Of a DNA stretch of 64,000 nt, positions 11,899-22,500 are shown in pieces. The position numbers and the translations under genes were made by a program. The stretch lies in NCBI GenBank assembly GCA_964036315.1, contig OZ038478.1:139199860-139263859 (forward strand), given 5' to 3'. This stretch comes from Acanthosepion esculentum (lineage: Eukaryota; Mollusca; Cephalopoda; Sepiida; Sepiidae). Every line of letters starts with the position of its first letter. Positions within the stretch are counted from its first letter, which is position 1. Below the pieces are notes generated by a model, which had not been told where the DNA came from, made no database searches, and worked only from the letters and a program-made list of their open reading frames with translations.

Positions 11899-12115
11899 TG
11901 TTATAGTGAAAGACACCTTGTCTAGATAATAGACTCTCTCATCTAGTATAAGTAGGAGTCAGTAGTAGTCGAGAGAAGGAAAAGTGTTCAGCGACCACAA
12001 CTCGATTACTCTGCGTAACACTTTATTACAAGTTCCTAACGTTTCTGTACGTTTAACCTATTTAGGACGCATTTAGTCCGAATACAGTTTCTATTGTGGA
12101 AATAACACCACAACA
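11899..12115 (+). repeat. Gypsy-1 5' LTR (217 bp)
   Basis: The LTR begins TGTTATAGTGAAAGACACC and ends ACCACAACA, just before the primer-binding site. Its first 44 bp recur at the other end of the element with about two differences. A TATAAG box at about 11947 would serve as the core promoter. The TG...CA ends are the usual LTR ends. Confidence 0.85.
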
Positions 12116-12116
12116 A

Positions 12117-12310
12117 CTTTTGGCGACGAAGATTCGAACTCATACGGGAGAGAAGAAAAAAATTCGTTCGCCAATATAACTTTTGGCAGCGAAGATTTGC
12201 ACTCATACGGAGGAAGAAAAGGTTCGTCCGCCACAGTGGTTTTGACGACGAAATTTGTACTCATAGGGAGGAAGAAAATTTTGTTCGCCACAAATAACGT
12301 GGGCGACAAG
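12117..12310 (+). promoter_or_regulatory. Gypsy-1 leader: primer-binding site in three tandem hairpin-like units
   Basis: The primer-binding site TGGCGACGAAG starts at 12120. It is complementary to a tRNA-Ser-like 3' end, as known for Mag-type Gypsy elements; the tRNA match is from general knowledge. It opens a unit of about 60 bp that is repeated three times (about 12117-12178, 12179-12238, 12239-12297), with a fourth start at about 12297. Each unit begins with a variant of TTGGCGACGAA, carries ACTCATACGG in its middle and ends with a variant of TTCGTTCGCCA. That end is close to the reverse complement of the start, so each unit can fold as a hairpin. Confidence 0.7.
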
Positions 12311-12338
12311 GGTCTCGGATTTACACTTTGAAAAAATA

Positions 12339-13250
12339 ATGGAGGAATTCAAAAGTCTATTCCAGGATTTTTTAAAGTTCCAATTGGAACAACAAACAAA
12401 AATATTAGAACAATAAAAAGCATTCCAGAAGAAGTTACAGGAAGAAACTTTCAACAGACAGATGCAATTCCAACAGAAAATGGAACAAATGCATGGGGAG
12501 TTTCAAAGAAAGATTCTGGAAATAACCGAGAACAGGAAAGAGAAAAGTCTACAAAAGGATTCCTTCCCAGAGGATAGTATATGGAATTCAATTTAAATAT
12601 TCACGCACAGTCCAGATGAAGAGGTAACTTTTGAAGAATATTTTTAAAAATATACGGACGTGTATAACGAGGACTGCCATTTGTGGTCTAAAGGAAAGAA
12701 GGTTAGGCTTCTTTTAAGTAAATTAGGAACTGCTGAGCATAACAAATTGGTAAACTACATTTTACCGAAAAGAAATAACGAGTTGACATTTACCGAGGCG
12801 GTAAATATATTAAGCGAGTTATTTAGTCAAAAGACATCTTTGTTCCACAAGAGGTGGAAATGTTTGAATTTGATAAAAGATGACGTACGCAGCCAATGTG
12901 TATAAGCATTGTGAAGAATTCAAGCTAGCAGAGTTAAGCGCAGACAATTTTAAGTGCTTGGTGTTTGTTCAAAGGGTGGTAGCGGAAAAAGACGCAGAGT
13001 TGAGAAAATTAGTACTGGCAAAATTGGAAAGCAATCCAAGTATTACGGTACAGAATTTGGCAGAAGACTGCACAAGATATGTTAGCGTAAAAAAGACGCA
13101 AAAAAGATAGAACAGTCTGGCGTTTCGCATGTAAGGAAAATTCACTACAAAGAAAGTCAGTCTAACAAAAAGAATTATAAAATTGCAGATTATCAACAAA
13201 AACGCCCGAAGCCATGTTTTGCTTGCTGTGAACTACACTGGTACAGATAT
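12339..13250 (+). pseudogene. Gypsy-1 gag (capsid/nucleocapsid) pseudogene
   Basis: ATG at 12339 opens a frame that starts MEEFKSLFQDFLKF and runs through a Gln-rich coiled-coil-like segment. A stop (TAA) interrupts at about 12414 and others follow. The capsid-like core is clearest at 12660-12905 and, after a frame change, at 12880-13110. The nucleocapsid has a first knuckle CFACCELHWYRYC (CX2CX3HX4C, about 13215-13253) that is intact. The second, CFN-stop-GRVGHRRTHC at 13271-13315, has its second Cys codon changed to TGA. Gag normally packages the element RNA in cytoplasmic particles. The same architecture is seen in Gypsy-2. Confidence 0.8.
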
Positions 13251-13259
13251 TGCAATTTT

Positions 13260-16200
13260 AAGAATAAAAATGTTTCAACTGAGGAAGAGTTGGGCACAGA
13301 CGCACACATTGCCGTTCGAAAAATAAAGGCAATAAAATAAGAAAATTAAAGTCCAACGGGGTAAATGATGGAATAACTAGAAAATTCGTTACCGTCGAAA
13401 TAAATAATAAAAAAATAAAAATGCAACTTGACACTGGTTCGGATCTCTCTATCATAAATTTGCATATGTTGAAGAAGTTGGGGAAACCAACTTTAATGAA
13501 AACAAAGAAAATCACGAAGTCAGTGACGGGAGAAAAAATACAATTTGTTGGAGAACTTGTTAAAAACGTCACGTTAAATACAAAAACTGAAAAGTTAAAC
13601 TATTTGTGATAGAAAATACCACGAACTTACTTGGTACTAATTGGATAACAGAATTTCAATTATGGGATCTACCGATAAATTATTTCTGTTACAAGGTAGA
13701 AAGTTTTAACTCCGAAGCCGAAAAATTAATAGAGAAACTAAAGGAAACATTTCCTACTGTTTTTTCTCCAGGTTTGGGAACGTGTACCAAGATGGAGGCA
13801 AAATTCTTTTTAAAAGAAAACGCTCAGGCGGTATTCAAAAAGAAAAGAAGTGTTCCGTTTGCCTCAATAGAACAGATTGATAAAGAATTGGACAGATTAG
13901 AGAAATCCGGTGTACTCAAAAAAGTTGACTATAGTGATTGGGCAGCTCCGACGGTATACGTGAAAAAAAAGTCTAAAGACATTCGTGTTTGTGCAGATTT
14001 TTCGACGGGGTTAAACGCGGCACTCAAACACTATAATTATCCTCTACCTACAGCGGAAGAAATATTTGCAAAGCTTAATTGAGGCACAATATTTTCGAAA
14101 ATAGACTTCAGCGATGCATATCTGCAAATACCGGTAGAAGAAGAAACGTCTAAACGTTTGTGTATTAACACACATCGGGATCTGTATAAATTGAACAGAC
14201 TACCTTTTGGGATTAGGGCCGCCCCCGGCATTTTCCAACAAGTAATGGATTCGATGTTGGGTGGTTTGGATTTCGCAGTAGCGTATCTAGACGACATCCT
14301 CATGAGAAATACAAGTATTGCAGAACACGTGAAACATGTCAATGCAGTAGTTTCCAGAATACAGGATTTGGGATTTAAACTCAAGGAAAGTAAATACGAG
14401 TTTTTCATGGAAAATTGAAATATCTGGGCAGATCATCGATAAGAATGGTAGAAGGTCAGATCCAGAGCGAGCAGTGGCTATAAAAGACATGCCGGCTCCG
14501 ATTGATATCACAACTTTACAAAGGTTTTGGGATTAGATAATTATTACCAAATATGCATCCCTAAAGTGTTTGATCTGCGGCAACCATTAAATGAATTACT
14601 GAGGAAAGGAAAACCCTGGAAGTGGACTAATGAATGCCAGAAAGCATTTGAAAAGATTTAGGAAGTATTATCCTCGGAATTATTTTTAACCCATTACAAC
14701 CCGGATTTAGAAATTATAGTAGCTTGCGACGCAAGTGCGTATGGAGTAGGAGCGTACATTTTAAACAAAATGACAGATGGTCAAGTAAACCTAATTGCTC
14801 ATGCTTCTAGAGCACTACTTTCGGCTGAGAAAAATTACTCTCAGATAGAGAAAGAGGCGTGAGGAATAATATTTGCAGTAGCGAAATTTCACCGTTTTCT
14901 CCACGGTCGACATTTTAAGCTAGAAACCGATCATAAGCCTCTAATTTCGATGTTTGGACCGAAAAAGGGTTTGCTGAAGCATACAGCAAACCGACTACAA
15001 AGATAGGCTACAATATTGCTAAATTATAACTTCAGCATGGAGTACATACCATCGAATAAATTTGGCTATGCTGGTGGGCTGTCCAGCTTAATTCCTAAAA
15101 GGAGCGAACCATTAGAAGACACAGTAATTGCTTCACTGAAATCAGAAGAAGAGCTGAAATTTACTGTGTGTAATTCAGTTCGGGAACTTCCGGTAACTCT
15201 AGAAAAAATAAAAGAAGAAGCCACCAGAGACGAGTATATTTTGAAAGTAAAAGAAAAAATAGCCAAGAGGGACCAGTACATAGCAAATGTGTTTTCGCTT
15301 TGCGATTCAGTATTGTTATATAGAGAACGTGTGGTGATTCCATACACACTCCAAAAACAAATATTAAAAGATTTCCATACTGGTCATCCAGGCAGAACTA
15401 GGATGAAGAGCCTAATGCGAAGTTTTGTTTATTGGTCGAATATGGACGGGGACATTGAGAACGCAGTAGTAAAATGTAAAGGCTGTGTTTTGGCTGTAAA
15501 GGCACCCCCAGTAAAATTTAATCCCTGGCCAAAAACAGACCTAACATGGTCTAGGTTGCATGTGGATTTTGAAGGTCCACTGAATGAATACCATTACATC
15601 ATAGTAGTGGATAGTTTCTCAAAATGGCCTGAGATACAAAGGATAAGAAAACCGACGACGCAAAGTACGAAAAACCTCCTGCTGGAATTGTTCGCAATGT
15701 TTGGTGTAGTAGACACAATTGTGACGGACAACGGAAGTCAATTTACGTCGAAACAATTTAAAGATTTCTGCAAGGAATACAATTTCGAACATGTTACCAC
15801 AGCTCCATATCATCCAAGATCAAACGGGTTAGCTGAAAAATTTGTCGACACCCCTAAAAGAGCTTTAAAGAAAGCTAGGGAAATACCTGCAGATGAAGCC
15901 CTACAGAAGTTTCTACAGGTATACAGACTTACCCTAAATAACGCAACACCAGCCTCACAATCGCGAGCCGAGGTTTGCACGTCGGGTAAGATCTGTCTTA
16001 GACAAATTATTACCAAAAAAGACAAAGCCAGATATAGAAAAATTTATTCAAGTTAAGAAATACAATTCTGGTGAAAAAGTATACTTTAAGATATATAAAC
16101 AGAATAAATCATTCTGGGAGAGTGGAAAAATAGAAAAGCGGATTGGCAACATGATGTACTTCGTGAAAGGTGAAAAATTCACGTGCAGACGGCACATTAA

Positions 16201-16390
16201 CCAGATCAGACGACGCTCTTCAGACGTGGTTGACAGCGCTCCAGTTGAAGAAACACATATGGAGGTGATTTTTGATACGTTCGATCTTCCAACGCCAGCA
16301 ACTATGTTACCTGAGATACGCGGATCCAAGAGAAAAAGTAAGCCAACTGACCATTTAAAAATGGATCCAAAACGTAGGAGATACGCTACG
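13260..16390 (+). pseudogene. Gypsy-1 pol: protease, reverse transcriptase, RNase H, integrase
   Basis: The aspartic protease has LDTGSDLSII, with the catalytic Asp codon at 13430. Reverse transcriptase begins around 13770; KIDFSDAYLQIPVEEE (motif A) and YLDD (14284-14295) are both intact. RNase H shows VACDASAYGVGAY (about 14723) and ETDHKP (about 14923). The integrase frame (15016-16056) has the zinc-binding H121/H124 and C154/C157 and the catalytic D184, D238 and E274 with D-x35-E spacing. A basic tail extends to about 16390. The damage includes TGA at 14080, frame loss at 14410-14550, stops near 14660 and 14862, and a stop at about 15004. Residue numbers refer to the frame starting at 15016. 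Key catalytic residues are preserved despite the breaks, so decay is fairly recent. Confidence 0.88.
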
Positions 16391-16506
16391 ATGTTGCTAA
16401 GAAAATTTTTTTGTTTTTTTTTTCTTTTTCTGTACAAAAAAAAAAAAAAATAAAAAAAAAAATTATATAAAAAAGTAAAACTTTTACTCCTACGGAGTAA
16501 AGTTTT

Positions 16507-16560
16507 AGGAGGGGGGTGTTACAGTGAAAGACACCTTGTCTAGATAATAGACTCTCCCAT
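16507..16560 (+). repeat. Gypsy-1 polypurine tract and truncated 3' LTR
   Basis: AGGAGGGGGG (16507-16516) is the plus-strand primer tract. It is followed at 16517 by TGTTACAGTGAAAGACACC, the LTR start. Identity with the 5' LTR ends abruptly at 16560, leaving 44 of 217 bp. Confidence 0.85.
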
Positions 16561-17051
16561 CACAACAAATATTAAGTGCAAACCTTCCCCCAGGCAGTAC
16601 TTCTCTTTCAGGGAGGATTGGTAATTTTTGCACGATATTGCCGTTAAACTCACGTTAATCTGAATTTGTGTCAATTTCAGTAGCGATGTGAGCGCACTGA
16701 AAAATACCTGCTTTCTGGGCCTTTTGGTTGAAACCAAAAGTGTAGTACCAGTTTAATCGTATTCTCTCGCTCCACTTCTTTCTTTCCTTTTTTTCCTTTC
16801 ATTTTCTCACTGAAACCAAGTAATGTCTTTTCCCCACTTTCCACGAAATCAAATCTAGTGCACGTACATAGCGTGATGTTTAGTTTGTTGCATGTGTGTG
16901 TTTGTGTGTGTTGTTTTTCCATGTGTATAATACATGTGTTTATAACTAGTGTATATATGCCTGCGCCTATGATTGGATAGTGTATTGTGTAAGATATATG
17001 CGTATGTAATGCCATGGGGAGGACGTAAATTCTATAGAAAATATTGACTAA

Positions 17052-17258
17052 TATTGCTAATTGGCACACGGGGGAATTGAGCTTAAGAAAATTCGATGAT
17101 ACAGTGAATTGATTTAAAATGCTGGTTTTTAATTAAGAATTCTCGCAACGCTTAAGATTAATCCAATACGATCATTTTAAGGCATTTTGGCTTAGACGGA
17201 AAGTTGCAAAAATCTTGCTAATTGACACACGGAGAAATTGAGCTTAACAAATAACATG
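17052..17258 (+). repeat. Pair of direct repeats about 161 bp apart
   Basis: TTGCTAATTGGCACACGGGG and the following GAATTGAGCTTAA (about 17053) recur as TTGCTAATTGACACACGGAG and AAATTGAGCTTAACAA (about 17214). No gene is associated with them. They look like a local tandem duplication that has decayed in between. Confidence 0.6.
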
Positions 17259-17404
17259 TGAGCCTGCCTAGCTGAAATAATTTTCAGACGAGCGACATTC
17301 ATCAGTTCCCCCATCTGTAACCTCCCAGCTAAAACACGCCGTATTCATTGATTCGAACCACATTTATTTCCTTCGTATTCTATTACTAAGGAGCAAATTC
17401 CGCC

Positions 17405-17505
17405 TGGAGAGCCGAGTTCGGATTTCAGTCGAGTTCATTATATTCACTTATATTCACTTACGTGTTAATATCCTTGGGAAAGGTATGAATCCATCAATTC
17501 TCCCT
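17405..17505 (+). repeat. Body of the 5S-associated repeat without the 5S head
   Basis: GAGAGCCGAGTTCGGATTTC, then AGTCGAGTTCATTATATTC, then CACTTACGTG and CCTTGGGAAAGGTATGAATCC match the reverse complement of the sequence beside the 5S-like blocks at 9.33-9.46 kb and 9.90-10.04 kb. No 5S-like head lies upstream here. It shows that this body sequence is dispersed in the window, which favours a SINE-like origin over plain rDNA spacer. Confidence 0.55.
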
Positions 17506-17640
17506 CCTCCAGCAAGGCAGACTTGAACCTTGTGTGGCAACCAGTCTATGACAAGGAAAAAAGCTGAATTCAAAAACCAGCCCTGAAAGGTCTGGTGATC
17601 TTGCCTAGGAAACACCACTGCTAATGCGGCTGGAGTAGAT

Positions 17641-18030
17641 GTGGTGATCGTGATCGTGAAGTTCCACACGGATAACCATTTCCCAACAATTGTTGCTTTG
17701 GGGCATAAAATCAGAGGCAGTTGCTTTCCCTAACCCTAACCCTAACCCTAACCCTAACCCCTGCCCTAACCCTAACCCTAACCCTAACCCTAACCCTAAC
17801 CCTAACCATTTCCCAACAATTGTTGCTTTGGGGCATAAAATCAGAGGCAGTTGCTTTCCCAACCACGACAATCTTAACCGCTTCAAGTCTAGGATTAACC
17901 GTTATTTATCTCTCATATCTGCATAAGCTGCGCCTCTTACATTTACCGCTCACACAACAACTGCCATCTGTAATTCTCTACCTTGAGTGGCCCTTTGGGG
18001 CTTATATAAGGTGGAAATTTGTGAAATAAA
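17641..18030 (+). pseudogene. LINE 3' tail interrupted by telomeric repeat
   Basis: Across the insertion the frame reads KFHTDNHFPTIVALGHK, then CFP, then NHDNLNRFKSRINRYLSLIS and a stop at 17924-17926. This is the LINE C-terminal tail pattern also seen at 5284-5460. A 3' UTR follows (to about 18030) with TGGCCCTTTGGGGCTTATATA. The tail is split by a (CCCTAA)n block whose two flanks carry the same 58 bp. Upstream parts of the LINE are missing. Confidence 0.75.
17728..17806 (+). repeat. Interstitial telomeric repeat (CCCTAA)n
   Basis: About 13 copies of CCCTAA (TTAGGG on the other strand), with one CCCCTGCCCTAA interruption near 17758-17766. The animal telomere repeat has this sequence. The array is internal and bracketed by a direct duplication (17673-17730 and 17803-17860), so it is an interstitial site and not a chromosome end. 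Confidence 0.95.
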
Positions 18031-18224
18031 ATCACGGCATTGGACATTAATATATACCTGTATTCTCGCGTACGTAGAAAGGGCAAAAACAATAGTAGCA
18101 TATTTTATACCATGCCTCTTGCACTGGAAGAGTTTTAGGTAGAATAACGTCAGACTTCGTTCCATCGCATTTTTATCCGGCTTCACCCCATGTAAGACAG
18201 TAATACCACTAAGAGACAATGTGT

Positions 18225-18885
18225 TACTGGGTGTGAGAGAATTAGAAAAACGAAGCCTTATGGAGGAGCGAGAACAATAGAATAGTAATCAGGACGACGG
18301 TAGAAAACGATTAACATAGCATTCAAATTTTTTGAAGATTAAACTCTAAATGTTTCTGGAAAACAAGAAGCTGAAAGAGAGTTCCATAAGCGATAAGTGT
18401 GAAAAAACGATTAGCATAGAACTTACGGTTACGGTTACATGTGACTAATCCAACTGTAAATTTGTTGCTGATCTAGTACTGCGCTTAAATTCATAAAGTC
18501 TAGCTACCATAGCAAAGAGGTTATCCAAAGAATTACTATGAAATTATTTATAGAAATTGCACAAGGAAACAACTTTATGGCAGTGGGAAAGTGACTGAAG
18601 CCGAGACGCCAAGTCAGGACCAATAATATTTCTGATTCTTCTTATTTATATCTCTAAATATAAAACAGGAGCATCAGATCATATGTGACAGCAATATTTG
18701 AGGCAGAGACCAATGGTAGGCATATATATGTAAGATAGATCCAAATTCTCTACCACGACAAAGTGAACCAACTTTATTGGCAGCTGACTTAGCAATGGAT
18801 TCAATATCACCTTTCCACTTCATGTCAGCCAGGAATGTTAGCCCGATAAAGTACAACGAGTACCTATTCTATCGGGTGTGATTTA
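18225..18885 (-). pseudogene. LINE C-terminal region, degraded, minus strand
   Basis: On the minus strand the frames give FIGLTFLADMKWKGDIESIA and KSAANKVGSLCR (18.68-18.86 kb), then GPDLASRLQSLSHCHKVVSL with CNFYK (about 18.55-18.62 kb), and further on a degraded LWNSLP-like segment near 18.3-18.4 kb. This order (reverse transcriptase thumb and connector, then the tail) matches the same LINE group as the other tails in this window. Stops and frame changes are frequent. The part before FIGLTF is missing. Confidence 0.7.
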
Positions 18886-18959
18886 GTAATTTGTTTGGGT
18901 TAATTTATTTTACTTATTTTATTGTCATTTTATTTATTTATTTTCTTTTATTAGTTTTC

Positions 18960-19541
18960 GATTTTTAAGTAACGTAGTAAAAATTGTTTTCATGTCTGCA
19001 TTTTGAGATGAGCTCGGAACATTTATTTAATAATTTATTTTGATCTGGGAAGGCTATTTTTTCCTCCAAGCAAAGTTTACAACTTTTTGATTGGTTGTTG
19101 CAGGCTGATGATCTTTTTCTTGTTTTCAAAGATATTTTTGGTGTAATGTGCGTTTTGTTTTTAATTTCCCATATATACTTAGAAAGCATTGTGCTGTTCG
19201 CGTATTTACTATTTGTGAAAGATGTTTCGTGTGCGTAATTTCTTTGTTTCCAGGGTTCTTCAGTTACTCCTATGTATACTTTTTCTTCTTTATCTGGTGA
19301 TTTTATCGTGGCTTGGATTATTACGTTGTTTTTTAAGCAATTACCGTTTAAGGGACATTCGTTCTTTATTCTGCAGTTACACGTAATTCAATTTGTTCGT
19401 GTGGTTTGTTGATAGTTTTATAGTTGTGTTTTTTTATTATTTGTGCCATGTTCTCGGTGCAACTGTAGGTGAATTTATTGTGTGTTTTGTTGAATATGTT
19501 GTGTAGGGTGCTTGATTCCGGGAAGTGTTCGTATATTCTTG
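18960..19541 (-). pseudogene. Penelope-like element fragment with GIY-YIG endonuclease domain, copy 1
   Basis: On the minus strand the reading order is EHFPESSTLHNIFNKTHNKF, SCTENMAQIIKKHN, a Cys-rich NVPLNGNCLKNN, the GIY-YIG-like core KVYIGVTEEPWKQR, then LSKYIWEIKNK, CKLCLEEK and LLNKCSELISKCRHENNF to a stop near 18965. GIY-YIG domains follow the reverse transcriptase in Penelope-like elements and nick the target. Only this C-terminal part is present. Its 5' side ends exactly where the 40-bp satellite begins. A second copy lies at 41.76-42.11 kb. Assignment to the Penelope-like group is likely; the subfamily is not resolved. Confidence 0.7.
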
Positions 19542-22500
19542 TATATGAATTATCCTTGAAATAATGACATATAATATTTTATATGACGTATCGTTTATAT
19601 GAAGTATCCTTGAAATAAGAAGACATATAATATTTTATATGAATTATCATTGAAGTAATAAGTCATATAAGCTTTTAGAAGAAATATCCTTGAAGTAATA
19701 TGTCATATAATATTATACTTGAATGATCCTTTAATAAGTCATATACATTTTTAAATGAATTATTCTTGAAGTAATAAGCCATATAATATTTTATATGAAG
19801 TAGACTTGAAGTAATTTCATATAATATTTTATATGAAGTACGTAGAAGTAATTAGTTATGAATTTTTTTATATGAAGTATTCTTGAAGTTCTAAGTCATA
19901 TAATCTTATATATGAAGTATCCTTTAAGTAATCAGTATATAATATTTGATACGAAATATCGTTGAAATAATAAGTCATATAATATTTTATAGGAAGTATC
20001 CTTGAATTAATAAGTCATGCAATCTATTATATGAATTACCCTTGAAGTAATAAGTCAAATAATCTTTTATATGAAGTATTATTGAAGTAGTAAGTCATAT
20101 AATGATTTATATAAAGTAATGTTGAAGTAATAATTCATATAATGTTTTATATTAAGTATCAAGGAAGTAATAAGTCATACAATCTTCCATATGAAGTAAC
20201 ATATAAGTAATAAGTCATATAATCATTTATATGAATTATCCTCGAAGTAATAAGTCATATAAACATTTTATGAAGAATCATTGAAGTAATAAGTCATATA
20301 ATCTTTTATATCAATTATATTTGAGGTAATAAGTCATGAAATCTTTATATGAAGTCGCGTTGAAATAATAATTGTTATAATATTTTATATTCATTATCCT
20401 TGAAGTAATAAGTCATATAATCATTTATATGAAATATCCTTGAAGTAATAAAATATATAATATTTTATGTGAATTATCCTTGAAGTAAAAAGCCATATAA
20501 TATTATATATGAAGTACTTTCATATAATCTTTTATATGAAGTACGTTGAAGTAATTAGTTGTATAATATTAATATGAAGGATCCTTGAAAAAATAAGTCA
20601 TATAATCTTATTGAAGTAAAAAAACATAATGTTTGAGAGACGATATCGTTGAAGTAATAAGTCATATAATATTTTATATGAAATATCGTTGAAGTAATAC
20701 GACCCATAATCTTATATATGAAGTATCCTGGAAGTAATAATACATATAATCTTTTATCTGAAGTATACTTAAAGTAAAAATCATATAGGCTTTTATTTGA
20801 AGTGTCGTTGAAGTAATAAATCATATAAACTTTTATGTGAATATTCTTGAAGTGATAATTCATATAATCTTTTATAAGAATTTTCCTTGAAGTAATAAGA
20901 CATATAATGCTTGATATGTATTATCGTTGAACAAATAGACATATAATGTTTGATATGTAGTAACGTTGACGTAATAAGTCGTACAATCCTTTATATGAAG
21001 TATCGTCGAAGTAATAAGTTATATAAACTCATAAATATAGTATCCCTGAAGGAATAAGTCATAAAATATTTCATGTAAATTTTCCTTGAAGTAATGTCAT
21101 ATAATCATATGAATAATAAGAAGAATTATACTTGAAGTAATAAATCATATTATCTTTTTTATGACGTATCTTATCAGTAACAAGTCATGTAATCTTTTAT
21201 ACGATGTATCGATGAATTAAGAATAATATAATCTTTTATATAAATTATCCTTGAAGTAATAAGCCATATAATATTTTATATGAAGTATCCTTAAAGTAAT
21301 ACGACTTATAATCTTTTATATAAAGTATCCTTGAAGTAATAAGTCATATACAGTTTTATACGAAGTATTCTCAAAGTAATAAATCATATAAAATTTATAT
21401 AAAGTATCATTTGAGTAGTAAGGCATATAATATTTGATATGAAATGTCGTTGAAATAATAAGTCATATAATATTATATAAGAATGATTCTTGATGTAATA
21501 AGTTATATATTATTTTATATAAATTATCTTGAAATAATAAGTCATATAATTTTTTATATGGATTATGCTTGAATGAAGACATATTACATTTTATATGAAT
21601 TACACTTGACGTAAAAAGTTATATAGCATTTTATATGAAGTATCTTTGAAGTAATTAGCCATATAATCTTTAATAAGAAGTATGCTTGAAGTCATATATT
21701 ATTTTATCATTGAACAATTAAATCATAATCTTTATATGAAGTGTGCTTGAATGAATAAGTCATATAATCTTTTATATGAAGTATCCTTGAAAAAATAAGT
21801 CATGTAGTATTTTATATGAATTATACTTGAAGTAATGTCATATGCACTTTTATATGAATTAACCTTGAAGTAATAAGTCATATAATCTTTACATGAAATA
21901 TCCTTGACGTAATGTTATATAATTTTTTATATTAATTATTGTTGAAGTAATAAGTCATATAACATTTTACATGAAGTAAACTCGAAGTAATAAGTCATAT
22001 ATTATTTTATCATTGAACAGTTAAATCATAATCTTTATATGAAGTGTGCTTCAATGAATAAGTCATATAATCTTTTATATGACGTATCCTTTAAGTAATA
22101 AGTCATATAATGTTTGATATGAAGTATTCTTGAAGTAATAAGTAGTATAATAATATATATGAAGTATCACTGAAGTAATAAGCCATATAATCTGTTTTAT
22201 GTAGTACTGATGAAGAAATAGTAATATAATCTTTTGTATGAAGCATCGTCGAAGTAATAAGTCATATCGTATTTTATATAAAGTATACTTGAAATAATAA
22301 GATATATAATCTTTTATATGAATTATCCTTGAAGTAATGTCATATAATCTTTTATATGAAATATCGTTGAAGTAATAAGTCATATATCTTTTATTTGATG
22401 TATCGTTGAATAATAAGTCATATAATATTTCATTTGAATTATCCTTGAAGTGATATCTTGCAATCTTTTATATGAAGTATCGTTGAACTAAGTCATATAA

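Larger units (their letters stand above)
11899..16560 (+). mobile_element. Gypsy-1: Mag-like Ty3/Gypsy LTR retrotransposon, 3' LTR truncated
   Basis: The element has a 5' LTR, leader, gag with CCHC knuckles, then protease, reverse transcriptase, RNase H and integrase in the Gypsy order, a purine tract (AGGAGGGGGG, 16507-16516) and the start of a 3' LTR. No env gene is seen. The 3' LTR stops after 44 bp, at 16560, where unrelated sequence begins. Coding frames carry multiple stops and frameshifts, so this copy cannot move on its own. It is related to, but clearly diverged from, Gypsy-2 at 29.2-40.6 kb. Confidence 0.9.

Noticed and set aside
16048..16437. 129-codon minus-strand frame at the end of Gypsy-1
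   Set aside because: Antisense of the integrase C-terminal tail, without any family signature.
17728..17806. A chromosome end or assembled telomere
   Set aside because: The block is short, internal and flanked by a direct duplication with LINE sequence on both sides.
17605..18029. Open frames through the telomeric block on both strands
   Set aside because: CCCTAA repeats are open in several frames (Asn-Pro, Leu-Thr, Gly-Leu repeats). Only the last part of one frame, the LINE tail, is meaningful and is reported as such.
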